Below, piece by piece: positions 32,071 to 39,669 of a stretch of 40,921 nt of DNA. The notes beneath the pieces are model-generated. The model saw nothing but the letters and a program-made list of their open reading frames with translations. It made no database searches and was not told where the DNA came from. Within the stretch, counting starts at the first letter, position 1, and each line of letters starts with the position of its first letter. The DNA lies in the NCBI GenBank assembly GCA_049975505.1, contig JBNGCY010000010.1, positions 1 to 40,921 on the forward strand. The letters are read 5' to 3'. Position numbers and translations under genes: made by a program. This DNA is from JAIVHC01 sp049975505. Lineage in GTDB: Bacteria; Desulfobacterota; Desulfuromonadia; Desulfuromonadales; Desulfuromonadaceae.

Positions 32071-33246
32071 ATGAATAAAGAGTGTGGATATAAATTTTTT
32101 CCATCCATTCAGACCTGTCTGGGCACATTGCTGGCTCTGGGGGTAATGTTGATGAGTGGATGTGCCCCGCCTCCGCCCCCTGAAGTGATAGAGGATGCGC
32201 CGCCGGCGGTGAAAAGCTCCTGGGATCAGATCCCCGGATGGGAGAACGATGACCTGGCCGAAGCTTTGCTGGCCTTTCAGCGCAGTTGTTCGGCTCTGAA
32301 ATACCGGGATGGGTGGAAAGATGTGTGTGTGCGTGCAGTAGCGGCGGGGAATGAGCCTGACTCCATCCGGCGTTTTTTTGAGAACAATTTCATTCCCTGG
32401 CAGTTGCAGAATCGCGATGGAAGTAGTGCAGGAACCATTACCGGGTACTATGTCCCGGATATCGACGCGCGTCGAGCCCCGGATGCTGCCTACAGGTATC
32501 CCATCTTTTCCCGCCCGGATGACATGCTGACAATCGATCTTTCCTCCGTATATCCTGAACTCGGGAAATACCGCCTGCGTGGACGTGTGGAGGGTGGGCG
32601 CGTGGTTCCCTACTGGGATCGTGCCGCTATTGAAGCTGATCCGGAGCGTATCGACGCCGATCCGCTTTTCTGGGTGCGCGATCCGGTGGAATTGTTCTTT
32701 CTTCACATCCAGGGTTCCGGGCGCGTCAATCTCGCCGACGGCAGCCGGGTGATGATCAACTATGCGGATCAGAACGGACACCCGTACCGTTCCATCGGTA
32801 AACTCCTGCTTGAGCGCAACGAGATGAGCCGCGCGCAGATGTCGATGCAGAACATTGCGCGTTGGGGGGAGGATAATCCGGATAAAATTGATGAACTCCT
32901 CAATGAAAATCCCAGCTATGTGTTTTTCACTCCACAGCCCCTCGCCGGTTCCACCCCTCCTGGAGCCCAGGGCGTGCCCCTGACCTCGAGGCGTAGTCTT
33001 GCGGTGGATCGCAGCTATGTTCCCCTTGGCGCGCCGGTGTTTATCGACACCCGCTGGCCGCGTGAGGACAAACCCCTGCAGCGCCTCATGGTGGCACAGG
33101 ATACCGGCGGTGCCATTAAAGGACGGGTGCGGGCGGATTTCTTCTGGGGCGTTGGCGATGAGGCCGGCTGGCATGCCGGCGCCATGAAGTATCCGGGGCA
33201 GATGTGGATGCTTCTGCCTGAGGGGGTGAGACCGGATGATATTTGA
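32071..33246 (+). CDS. mltA: Membrane-bound lytic murein transglycosylase A
   Basis: A lipoprotein of the outer membrane that cleaves peptidoglycan with formation of 1,6-anhydro ends. I use ATG 32071, with AGGA upstream, giving 391 residues; an in-frame ATG at 32044 overlaps the priA stop and adds nine residues. The hydrophobic signal ends in LMSGC, a lipobox with the lipid-bearing Cys. The MltA core (GTITGYYVPDIDARRAPD, VELFFLHIQGSGRVNLADG) and the 3D domain (YVPLGAPVFIDTRWP, AQDTGGAIKG with the catalytic Asp, DFFWGVGDEAGWHAGAMK) are complete. Its presence supports an outer-membrane (Gram-negative) host. Confidence 0.94.
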   Translation: MNKECGYKFFPSIQTCLGTLLALGVMLMSGCAPPPPPEVIEDAPPAVKSSWDQIPGWENDDLAEALLAFQRSCSALKYRDGWKDVCVRAVAAGNEPDSIRRFFENNFIPWQLQNRDGSSAGTITGYYVPDIDARRAPDAAYRYPIFSRPDDMLTIDLSSVYPELGKYRLRGRVEGGRVVPYWDRAAIEADPERIDADPLFWVRDPVELFFLHIQGSGRVNLADGSRVMINYADQNGHPYRSIGKLLLERNEMSRAQMSMQNIARWGEDNPDKIDELLNENPSYVFFTPQPLAGSTPPGAQGVPLTSRRSLAVDRSYVPLGAPVFIDTRWPREDKPLQRLMVAQDTGGAIKGRVRADFFWGVGDEAGWHAGAMKYPGQMWMLLPEGVRPDDI

Positions 33247-33314
33247 TTTTGAATGTTGGATAATTCTCCCAATCGCAGTCTTTGCTTTTTCGCCCGGAAG
33301 GGGAGCATCCAGTT

Positions 33315-33683
33315 ATGTCAGATGAAGATTCCAGAAAAGCGCCGGTGTTTGACCAGGCTTCAGTGGAGAAGCGTTTGCTCCATGATAAAGAACTGGTGCA
33401 TATGGTGCTGCACGCGTTTATTCAGGACTTGCCTCCTCAGATAGCCCGTCTTAACGAGCTGTGTACGGGAGACGATATGCACGCCGCCGAGCGCCAGGCT
33501 CACAGCATCAAGGGGGCGTGTGCCAATGTCGGGGCCGTGCAGATGTGTGCACTGGCGCAGGAGGCCGAAGCTGCTGCCCGCCAGGCTGCTTCCGCACGCC
33601 TTGTGCAGCTCGCAGCTGAGCTTGAAGCAACTCAATCCATGCTGTATGCGGCCCTGCGGAATTATCTTGCCGATACAGGGTGA
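33315..33683 (+). CDS. Hpt domain phosphotransfer protein
   Basis: A 122-residue single-domain histidine phosphotransfer protein. The phospho-accepting His63 lies in AERQAHSIKGACANVGA, the expected HxxKG...G pattern on a four-helix bundle. It passes phosphate between receiver domains in a phosphorelay. It starts at ATG 33315 with GGGGAG upstream and follows mltA by 68 bases. The next gene, 123 bases further, is a stand-alone receiver, which suggests they act together. No hybrid kinase is nearby, so the phosphate donor must be elsewhere. Confidence 0.87.
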   Translation: MSDEDSRKAPVFDQASVEKRLLHDKELVHMVLHAFIQDLPPQIARLNELCTGDDMHAAERQAHSIKGACANVGAVQMCALAQEAEAAARQAASARLVQLAAELEATQSMLYAALRNYLADTG

Positions 33684-33696
33684 ATGCGAATAAAGC

Positions 33697-33743
33697 CCTG
33701 GATTTTCAATGATATATCCATTATACCATTACAAAAATCCAGG
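33697..33743 (+). terminator. Inverted repeat after the Hpt gene, possible weak terminator
   Basis: CCTGGATTTT (33697-33706) and AAAATCCAGG (33734-33743) form a perfect 10-bp stem with a 27-base AT-rich loop, just after the stop of the Hpt gene. The long loop and lack of a T-run make it a poor terminator; a protein-binding site or stem in mRNA is an alternative. Confidence 0.4.
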
Positions 33744-33755
33744 TGACTGTTTAGA

Positions 33756-33779
33756 GGTAGCGGTGGTGAATAGTTACAA
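33756..33779. repeat. Dispersed palindromic repeat, copy 4 (one end only)
   Basis: GGTAGCGGTGGTGAATAGTTACAA matches the outer end of the other copies (CACCACCGCTACC on the other strand at 23028-23040). The opposite end is not seen. It lies 27 bases before the start codon of the receiver gene. Confidence 0.65.
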
Positions 33780-33806
33780 TTCCAGATAATATCGGGGGAA
33801 AAACAT

Positions 33807-34217
33807 ATGCGCATACTGATAGCTGAAGATGAATTGACCAGCAGGCTGATCTTGCAGAAGATTCTGCAGGACTTTGGTTCCACCAGCACCGTTGTGAATG
33901 GCGAGGAGGCAGTGATTGCGGCGCGGCTGGCATTTGAAGAGGGCGCGCCCTACGATCTGATCTGTCTTGATGTGATGATGCCCGAGCTCGACGGCCTGGA
34001 AGCGCTGCGGCGTATCCGCGCCCTGGAAGAGGAGCGTGGCATCACTTCGAGCCGCGGGGCGAAGGTGGTAATGGTGAGCGCGCTGGATGACCCTAAAAAC
34101 ATAGTTGCGGCGTTCAAGGGTCTGTGTGACGCCTACGTGATAAAACCGGTGGACAGAGCGGAGATGCTCAAGAAGCTTCAGGAGATCGGCTGCCGTCCGA
34201 CGCGCCAGCAGAGGTAG
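33807..34217 (+). CDS. Single-domain response regulator (CheY-like)
   Basis: A 136-residue receiver protein without output domain. Acidic pocket Glu7-Asp8 (AEDE), phospho-acceptor Asp55 (LICLDVMMPELDG), Ser/Thr position in MVSALDD and Lys113 (VIKPV) are all present. With the preceding Hpt protein it could form part of a phosphorelay. The start ATG 33807 follows CGGGGGAAAAAC, and a repeat end lies 27 bases upstream. It converges with the quinone oxidoreductase gene, separated by a palindrome. Confidence 0.9.
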   Translation: MRILIAEDELTSRLILQKILQDFGSTSTVVNGEEAVIAARLAFEEGAPYDLICLDVMMPELDGLEALRRIRALEEERGITSSRGAKVVMVSALDDPKNIVAAFKGLCDAYVIKPVDRAEMLKKLQEIGCRPTRQQR

Positions 34218-34224
34218 AGATGTA

Positions 34225-34246
34225 GGGGCGCACGGATGTGCGCCCC
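34225..34246. repeat. Perfect GGGGCGCAC/GTGCGCCCC hairpin between convergent genes
   Basis: A 9-bp arm (34225-34233) and its inverse (34238-34246) enclose GGAT, preceded by TGTA. Similar TAGGGGCGCAC-type palindromes are common dispersed elements. It sits between the convergent response regulator and quinone oxidoreductase genes, where it could stop transcription from both sides despite lacking a T-run. Confidence 0.6.
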
Positions 34247-34276
34247 ATGTATAAACGTAGTAGCAGAAGATGTCTT

Positions 34277-35269
34277 TTACAGATCCGCGATCTTGAGGAC
34301 AATCTTGCCGAAGTGCTTGTCCTCTTCCATCATCTGATGTGCCTCCACAACCTCATCAATGCTGAACTCGCGCTCAATAATGGGCACAATGGTGCGGTCC
34401 GCAAACTTGGGCAGAGCGCGGCGGGTGAATTCGGCGATAATCTCACCTTTTTCCTCCACCGGGCGTGAACGCAGGACCGAACCGATAATCTGCTGGCGTT
34501 TAACCATCATCAGAGCCAGGTTCAGTTCTGCCTTGATCCCGCTTATGATGCCGATAATGATGAGCTTACCCTTGTATCCCAGGGATTTCATGTTCGGCCC
34601 CAGGTACTTGGCTCCAACATGATCCAGAATGACATCCACTCCTTTTTTGCCGGTAAACTCCTTGACCACATCGGTGAAATCCGGGGTCTGGGTGTAGTCG
34701 ATCACCAGATCGACACCGAGTTTTTTAACCCGCTCCAGTTTTTCCGGGCTTGCGGTGACAATCAGCTTGGCGTTAGGAGTGAGCGCCTTGGCAAGCTGGA
34801 TGGCTGCGGTGTTGACTCCGCCGCCACCGCCGTGGAGGATTGCGGTCTGGCCATCCTGAAGCTCTCCGAGCATGAACACATTCAGAAATGCGGTGATATA
34901 GCTTTCGCATACACACGCCGCTTCGGAAAAGCTCATGCTTTCGGGTATCGGCATTACGTGATTGGCATACGCCACGGCGTATTCGGCGTATCCGCCGCCC
35001 CCGACCAGAGCCATAACCCGGTCTCCGGGCTTCCAATCGGTCACGTCTGGACCAACCTCATCAATTACCCCGGCAACTTCAAGCCCGAGGATTTCCGAAT
35101 CTCCCGGCGGCGGGGGATAGTTGCCCGCGCGCTGGACCAGATCCGGGCGGTTGATGCTGGTTGCGCCTACCTTTATCAGGACTTCGTTGGCTTTAGGGGA
35201 GGGCTTGTCAATTTCACCCACCGAGAGCACTTCCGTGCCGCCGAATCCATCCATTAATACGGCTTTCAT
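34277..35269 (-). CDS. Quinone oxidoreductase (zeta-crystallin type, NADPH)
   Basis: A cytoplasmic zinc-free member of the medium-chain dehydrogenase family, 330 residues. The N-terminal GroES-like part has MKAVLMDGFGGTEVLSVGE and GLEVAGVIDEVGP; the nucleotide-binding part has the glycine-rich ILHGGGGGVNTAAIQLAKAL (about 139-158) and VIDYTQTPDF. The zinc-binding cysteines of alcohol dehydrogenases are absent, as in quinone reductases. It would reduce quinones with NADPH. The start ATG 35269 has AGGAGG upstream. No operon partners; its own promoter is probable at 35341-35369. Confidence 0.9.
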   Translation of the reverse strand: MKAVLMDGFGGTEVLSVGEIDKPSPKANEVLIKVGATSINRPDLVQRAGNYPPPPGDSEILGLEVAGVIDEVGPDVTDWKPGDRVMALVGGGGYAEYAVAYANHVMPIPESMSFSEAACVCESYITAFLNVFMLGELQDGQTAILHGGGGGVNTAAIQLAKALTPNAKLIVTASPEKLERVKKLGVDLVIDYTQTPDFTDVVKEFTGKKGVDVILDHVGAKYLGPNMKSLGYKGKLIIIGIISGIKAELNLALMMVKRQQIIGSVLRSRPVEEKGEIIAEFTRRALPKFADRTIVPIIEREFSIDEVVEAHQMMEEDKHFGKIVLKIADL

Positions 35270-35340
35270 GTAATAAACCTCCTGTAGTTGAATGCATCAA
35301 AGGTGACAGCTGTGTAAAATTACATCAGCCTGTTACGCAA

Positions 35341-35369
35341 ATAGTTGCAGAAATAGAACGCCGTGTCAA
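35341..35369 (-). promoter_or_regulatory. Possible promoter of the quinone oxidoreductase gene
   Basis: On the minus strand a perfect TTGACA (35364-35369) is followed after 17 bases by AACTAT (35341-35346), a weak -10. It lies about 70 bases before the start codon. Confidence 0.4.
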
Positions 35370-35398
35370 TCTGTGCTTATGCAGCCGCTTTTGCGTCT

Positions 35399-36094
35399 TC
35401 AGGCACTAAAGCGGTAACCCCGACCGCGTACAGTGACAAAATGGCGCGGTTTAGCCGGATCGGGTTCAAAATATTTGCGCAGACGTACAATAAAGTTGTC
35501 GAGGGTGCGGGTTTCGGTATTGGGGGCCATTCCCCATACCGCTTTTAAGAGAAAAGCGCGCGAGAGCACCTCCCCTTCATGCTCGATGAACAGGCGCAGC
35601 ATGCGCAGTTCGAGTTCGGTAAGAATAAAAGAGGTGGAGGAATCGCTGGTTTCCCCGTTGGCGAGGTTGATGCGCCATTGATCGAGCCTGAATATCTCCG
35701 GTGCCGGCCTGGTGCGATACCACTCGGCGCGCCGCAGCATTCCGCTTACGCGTAACAGCAGTTCCGAAAGATTGAAGGGTTTGGTCAGGTAGTCGTCCGC
35801 GCCACTGTTGAGCCCGGCTATCTTGTCCTGGTCGCGCCCCATGGCGGTAAGCATGAGGACAGGGAGTTGCCGATCCAGGGCGCGGATCTGCTCACACACC
35901 TCGAGGCCGTCCGTCGAGTCAGGCAGCATCCGATCCAGAATGACCAGATCAAAATGGTGCGCCTGCAGTTGTTCCAGCCCCTCCCTGGCGCTTTCCACAT
36001 GCACGGTTTCGTAGTTTTCCCGCTCCAGATTGAACAGAATACCTTTGGCGATATGGGTTTCGTCTTCAACCAGAAGAATGCGTTTTTTTGCCAT
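35399..36094 (-). CDS. Response regulator, OmpR family
   Basis: A 231-residue DNA-binding regulator. The receiver domain (about 4-118) has Glu10-Asp11 (LVEDET), the phospho-acceptor Asp54 (VILDRMLPDSTDG), Thr in MLTAMG and Lys in YLTKPFN. The winged-helix output domain (about 130-231) has LTELELRMLRLFIEHEGEVLSRAFLLKAVWG and VRLRKYFEPDPAKPRHFVTVRGRGYRF. It is the partner of the sensor kinase encoded 6 bases upstream in the same operon. The predicted stop of that kinase lies immediately before this start. The target is unknown; see the direct repeat at 37118-37134. Confidence 0.93.
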   Translation of the reverse strand: MAKKRILLVEDETHIAKGILFNLERENYETVHVESAREGLEQLQAHHFDLVILDRMLPDSTDGLEVCEQIRALDRQLPVLMLTAMGRDQDKIAGLNSGADDYLTKPFNLSELLLRVSGMLRRAEWYRTRPAPEIFRLDQWRINLANGETSDSSTSFILTELELRMLRLFIEHEGEVLSRAFLLKAVWGMAPNTETRTLDNFIVRLRKYFEPDPAKPRHFVTVRGRGYRFSA

Positions 36095-36100
36095 TGGTTT

Positions 36101-37054
36101 TTACCCGTCTTCCATGTTTTCAAGGAGGGGGAGTCTGATGGTAACGCAGCAGCCGCGATCGCGTCCGGCGCTGTCGAGATGAACCTGCCCCTTGTGGCGC
36201 TTTACCAGGGCTTTGACGATAAAGAGTCCCAGGCCGGTCCCCTTGACGTTGTATTCTCCCTGGGTGCGGCGGTAGAACATGCGGAAAACCCGGCGCTGCT
36301 CCTCTGCCGGGATGCCCCGTCCCTGGTCGCGCACCTGCAGAACGGCGAAATTTCCTTCAACGTGCAGGCTAACATGGATCTGTGCCGGCGGGTTGGAGTA
36401 TTTGAGCGAATTCTCCAGCAGATTGCGGAGCACAATGCTGAATGTTTCGGGGTCAAGGCGCACATGGATATCGCTATCAATACTGGAACTCAGCTCCAGT
36501 TCCTCCTGCTGCTGCCTGCGCCACTGCTCGATGTAGTCGGCAACAAATTCTGTCAGATTGCACGGACGCAGAGCCAGGCGCCATTTGCTCTGCTCCAGAC
36601 GGTTGGCGGTAAGCATCTTGGAAATAAGTTCATCCAGGCGCCGGGTATCACTGATCATGGTGGAGACAAATTCATCGAGTTGGGCGTCGGAAGGATGGTG
36701 GCGCTGGATGGTCTCCAGATGGAGTTGCAGGGATGCCACCGGGGATTTTAATTCATGAGTAACCTGGGAGATAAAATAACGCTGCTCGCGATTCAGGGCG
36801 AGTTGACGTCTCCAGTACAGAAAGATTACATATACTCCGCCCAGAATAACCAGCAGGAGCAAAAGCCCTTCAAACAGAATGATCCAGTCGATTCCCGGGT
36901 TGAGCAGTTCCGGGCCGTATTCCTCCGTCGCAGTGCGGAACTTGTGATGACTGCCGAGAAACCAGTAGATCCAGAAGATTACCACTGCAATCCAACAGCA
37001 CTGGATGGCAATGAAAGCAAGCAGAGGGTTCAGGGCAGGTTTTTGCAGTTTCAT
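36101..37054 (-). CDS. Sensor histidine kinase (two helices, tiny periplasmic loop)
   Basis: A 317-residue inner-membrane kinase. Two membrane helices (about 10-33 and 57-80) enclose a periplasmic stretch of only about 24 residues, and there is no HAMP or PAS domain. The HisKA domain has the autophosphorylated His100 in SQVTHELKSPVASLQL. The ATPase domain has the N box LLENSLKYSN, G1 RDQGRGIPAEEQ and G2 GTGLGLFIVKALV. It probably senses something in or near the membrane. It is the first gene of the operon with the OmpR-type regulator. Start ATG 37054 has AGGAG about 12 bases upstream. Confidence 0.92.
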   Translation of the reverse strand: MKLQKPALNPLLAFIAIQCCWIAVVIFWIYWFLGSHHKFRTATEEYGPELLNPGIDWIILFEGLLLLLVILGGVYVIFLYWRRQLALNREQRYFISQVTHELKSPVASLQLHLETIQRHHPSDAQLDEFVSTMISDTRRLDELISKMLTANRLEQSKWRLALRPCNLTEFVADYIEQWRRQQQEELELSSSIDSDIHVRLDPETFSIVLRNLLENSLKYSNPPAQIHVSLHVEGNFAVLQVRDQGRGIPAEEQRRVFRMFYRRTQGEYNVKGTGLGLFIVKALVKRHKGQVHLDSAGRDRGCCVTIRLPLLENMEDG

Positions 37055-37117
37055 AGCTGGCTATCGCTCCTGATCTGATTTTAAGGGTTAATTTGAGCCT
37101 AAGGCTGGCATCATCTT

Positions 37118-37134
37118 TTACATAACTATTACAT
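37118..37134. promoter_or_regulatory. Direct repeat TTACAT-N5-TTACAT, candidate OmpR-family box
   Basis: Two perfect hexamers TTACAT (37118-37123 and 37129-37134) are spaced 11 bases apart, one helix turn. This is the layout typical of OmpR-family binding sites. It lies in the divergent region between the histidine kinase and nitronate monooxygenase genes. Confidence 0.45.
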
Positions 37135-37225
37135 CACGGCATTTACTGATCTGCTAATATTCAATTCAAAGAAAACCCGGAAACATCGATACAAGTATAT
37201 AAAATGCCTCAGGAGGTATGAAGTT

Positions 37226-38311
37226 ATGATGCCATTGACCATAGGAAAATACCAGATCCCCTTTCCCATTATCCAGGGAGGGATGGGAGTACGTGTCTCC
37301 GCTGCAAATCTCGCCGGGAATGTGGCGCTCTGCGGCGGTGTAGGGCTGGTCGCAACAGCGGGACTGGCGCTCAACAGTGAACACTACACGGGAAAAAACT
37401 TCTTCAAAGCGGATACCGAAGCACTGAAGGATGAACTGCGCAAGGCGTATGAAATCGCTCCGGATGGAATTATCGGTACCAACTGCATGGTGGCGGTGAG
37501 CAATTACGAGGATATCGTACGTGCCAGCTGCGAAGGGGGCGCGAAGATCATTGTCTCCGGTGCCGGGCTGCCTTTGAACCTGCCTCAGCTTACCGCGGAT
37601 TACCCGGATGTGGCGCTGGTGCCCATCGTCTCTTCGCGCAAAGCCGCCGAGTTGATTGCGCGTAAGTGGCAGAAAAATTTTCAGCGTCTTCCCGATGCGG
37701 TTGTGGTTGAAGACCCCGATACCGCCGGTGGGCATCTGGGGGAAAAACTTGAAAATATCGGTACCGGTGAGTACGACCAGTACGCTACCGTGCGTGCGGT
37801 AAAGGCGTATTTTACCGAAACCTGGGGGGTGGATGTCCCGGTTATTGCCGCTGGGGGGATCTGGGACCGCGAAGATGTCGAGTATGCTCTCTCCCATGGT
37901 GCTGATGGCGTCCAGATGGCGAGCCGTTTTGTGTGCACCCGGGAGTGCGATGCCGATCCGGCATTCAAACAGGCGTACCTCGACTGCCGCAAAGAGGATA
38001 TCGGTCTGATTATGAGTCCTGCCGGCCTGCCGGGGCGTGCCCTGAAGGCCAACATCGATCAGGTACGCGCCCATGATGTGGACAAAGGGATTCGCTGTCC
38101 CTCCGGATGTCTGAAGAAATGTGCCTACCGCGATACCGGCGAGCGTTTCTGCATTGTGCATGCCCTGGATCGGGCCCAGAAAGGCGACCGGGACTCAGGT
38201 CTGATCTTCTGTGGGACCAACGCGTGGAAGGCGGATCGGATCGAAACCGTGGCCGAGATATTCGACGAGCTCTTTGGCGAGATGAAGTACCAGCAGGTCA
38301 GCGGAAAGTGA
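37226..38311 (+). CDS. Nitronate monooxygenase family flavoprotein
   Basis: An FMN-binding TIM-barrel enzyme of 361 residues, related to 2-nitropropane dioxygenase and to FabK-like enoyl reductases. The start MMPLTIGKYQIPFPIIQGGMGVR, IVSGAGLPLNLPQL and VEDPDTAGGHLGE (the phosphate and active-site His region), AAGGIWDREDVEYAL and GADGVQMASRFVCTREC are typical. A C-terminal cysteine cluster (CPSGCLKKCAYRDTGERFC) is notable. The function may be oxidation of nitronates or another flavin reaction. The start ATG 37226 follows AGGAGG. The next gene begins four bases after its stop. Confidence 0.87.
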   Translation: MMPLTIGKYQIPFPIIQGGMGVRVSAANLAGNVALCGGVGLVATAGLALNSEHYTGKNFFKADTEALKDELRKAYEIAPDGIIGTNCMVAVSNYEDIVRASCEGGAKIIVSGAGLPLNLPQLTADYPDVALVPIVSSRKAAELIARKWQKNFQRLPDAVVVEDPDTAGGHLGEKLENIGTGEYDQYATVRAVKAYFTETWGVDVPVIAAGGIWDREDVEYALSHGADGVQMASRFVCTRECDADPAFKQAYLDCRKEDIGLIMSPAGLPGRALKANIDQVRAHDVDKGIRCPSGCLKKCAYRDTGERFCIVHALDRAQKGDRDSGLIFCGTNAWKADRIETVAEIFDELFGEMKYQQVSGK

Positions 38312-38315
38312 GATC

Positions 38316-38876
38316 TTGAATAAGCGGGCGGCGGGTCCTCCACCCGAAAGAAACATCACCCTGATCGGCATGCCCGGGGCGGGCAAGAGCACGGTGGGGG
38401 TGGTGCTGGCGAAGAAACTTTCCCTGGCGTTTGTGGATACGGATATCCTGATTCAGGCGCGCCAGGGACGCTCGCTGCAACAGATTCTGGATGCCGACGG
38501 CTACAAGGTGCTGCGCCATCTCGAAGAACATGAGATTCTCCACCTCCAGGCCGAAAACAGTGTTATCGCCACCGGGGGGAGTGCTGTCTACAGTGTCCGC
38601 GCCATGGAGCACTTGCGGCGCATCTCCACCATAGTGTTTCTCGATCTCCCCTATGAAGATATCTGCCGCCGCATTCACGATTTCGACACCCGCGGCATCG
38701 CCTGCGCCCCGGAGCAGAGTTTTGCGGAGCTCTATGCGGAGCGAGTACGCCTCTACCGCATCTATGCAGACGTGACCGTCTGTGCCCCTGAAGCCACCCA
38801 GGATGAGGTGGCGGATCTGATCATTACCCGCCTGAAGGAAATCCACACGTCGGGATATGGATTCCTCTCGAGATAA
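38316..38876 (+). CDS. Shikimate kinase-like protein
   Basis: A P-loop kinase of 186 residues. Walker A is GMPGAGKST (about 18-26) and DTD (41-43) is the shikimate-binding Asp position of shikimate kinases, with ATGGSAVY later. The lid carries TRGIACAPEQSFAELYAERVRLYRIYAD where typical shikimate kinases have RPLL, so the substrate may differ; I therefore do not assign aroK. The start is a TTG at 38316; no ATG or GTG precedes the P-loop, and GGAAAGTGAG serves as ribosome binding site. The four-base gap from the nitronate monooxygenase suggests co-transcription. The earlier DAHP synthase shows that a shikimate pathway exists. Confidence 0.85.
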   Translation: MNKRAAGPPPERNITLIGMPGAGKSTVGVVLAKKLSLAFVDTDILIQARQGRSLQQILDADGYKVLRHLEEHEILHLQAENSVIATGGSAVYSVRAMEHLRRISTIVFLDLPYEDICRRIHDFDTRGIACAPEQSFAELYAERVRLYRIYADVTVCAPEATQDEVADLIITRLKEIHTSGYGFLSR

Positions 38877-38913
38877 TTGGATCCATTCGCTTCATCACCT
38901 GGATAACCCCTGT

Positions 38914-38943
38914 TTGACATAATCAAATATAATCACTATGATT
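38914..38943 (+). promoter_or_regulatory. Promoter and likely operator of the toxin-antitoxin operon
   Basis: TTGACA (38914-38919) and TATGAT (38937-38942) are separated by 17 bases, close to the sigma70 consensus. An inverted repeat AATCA-CTA-TGATT (38931-38943) covers the -10 element, and another AATCA occurs at 38921-38925. This is where a ribbon-helix-helix antitoxin would be expected to bind for autoregulation. Confidence 0.7.
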
Positions 38944-38992
38944 GAAGTAGTATCATTCTGATTTGCGGAAGTAGCCTTTTAGGAGAAAAACA

Positions 38993-39262
38993 ATGGCACA
39001 CGTAAAGACCAGAGTTCTGACGGCACATGTTCCATTGCAAATGGCGGAGAAAGTAGACCAGATGGCCAAACGGCTGGAACGTTCCCGTGGCTGGATTATG
39101 AAACAGGCGCTATCGGCCTGGATTGACCAGGAAGAGGAACGCAGACGTTTAACGGAGGAGGCTTTGTCCGATGTGGATGCTGGGCGTGTTATTGACCACC
39201 AGGCCGTTCAGGCCTGGGCTGACAGCCTGAATTCTGACAATCCCATGGATGTGCCAGGCTAA
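38993..39262 (+). CDS. Ribbon-helix-helix antitoxin (CopG-type)
   Basis: An 89-residue protein. Its first 50 residues are a ribbon-helix-helix domain (VKTRVLTAHVPLQMAEKVDQMAKRLERSRGWIMKQAL-type pattern: beta strand, then two helices with SRGW-like turn). The acidic C-terminal part (EEERRRLTEEALSDVDAGRVI) would bind the toxin. It starts at ATG 38993 after AGGAGAAA. It overlaps the toxin by one base (TAATG), so both are coupled, and its promoter overlaps a likely operator. Confidence 0.92.
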   Translation: MAHVKTRVLTAHVPLQMAEKVDQMAKRLERSRGWIMKQALSAWIDQEEERRRLTEEALSDVDAGRVIDHQAVQAWADSLNSDNPMDVPG

Positions 39263-39537
39263 TGGAATTGAAATGGACCAGTAAGGCGCTGTCCGACCTT
39301 GCGCGTCTACATGAGTTTCTGGCTCCAGTGGATAAGCACGCGGCGGCGCGCACTGTCCAGACGCTGACCACTGCCCCGGCCAAGTTACGCACGAATCCGC
39401 GGATTGGTGAAATAATCGAAGAATTTGATCCGCGTGAGGTGCGGCGCATTCTTGTAGGTCAATACGAAATGCGCTACGAGATTCAGCAGTCGATAATCTA
39501 TGTTCTCAGGCTATGGCACACGCGTGAGCAACGGTAA
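39262..39537 (+). CDS. ParE/RelE-superfamily toxin
   Basis: A 91-residue toxin of the RelE/ParE superfamily: MELKWTSKALSDLARLHEFL (beta strand then helices), RTNPRIGEIIEEFDPREVRRILVGQYEMRYEI and the C-terminal YVLRLWHTREQR. The family inhibits DNA gyrase (ParE) or cuts mRNA at the ribosome (RelE). The RHH antitoxin and the ExRR-type region favour the ParE-like group, but this is not certain. The start ATG 39262 overlaps the antitoxin stop. It ends the plus-strand operon, convergent with hemC. Confidence 0.9.
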   Translation: MELKWTSKALSDLARLHEFLAPVDKHAAARTVQTLTTAPAKLRTNPRIGEIIEEFDPREVRRILVGQYEMRYEIQQSIIYVLRLWHTREQR

Positions 39538-39669
39538 TGCTTTCGTAGGAACTATTATCAAAGTTCGAGAACCTGGAACCTGCCCCCGGAAGGAAGGATG
39601 AGAGGACTTTCAAGTCTTGTCCCCCCTCACCCTCCCCCTTGGGTAAAATGGTTTTCAGAACTTCAGATC

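Noticed and set aside
31915..33174. 419-codon minus-strand frame inside priA and mltA
   Set aside because: Antisense to mltA, whose lipobox and 3D domain are convincing. No recognisable protein.
39538..39669. Pyrimidine-rich stretch (CCCCCCTCACCCTCCCCC) near 39619 as a repeat or terminator
   Set aside because: No T-run and only a weak inverted repeat (GACTT/AAGTC); no convincing structure.
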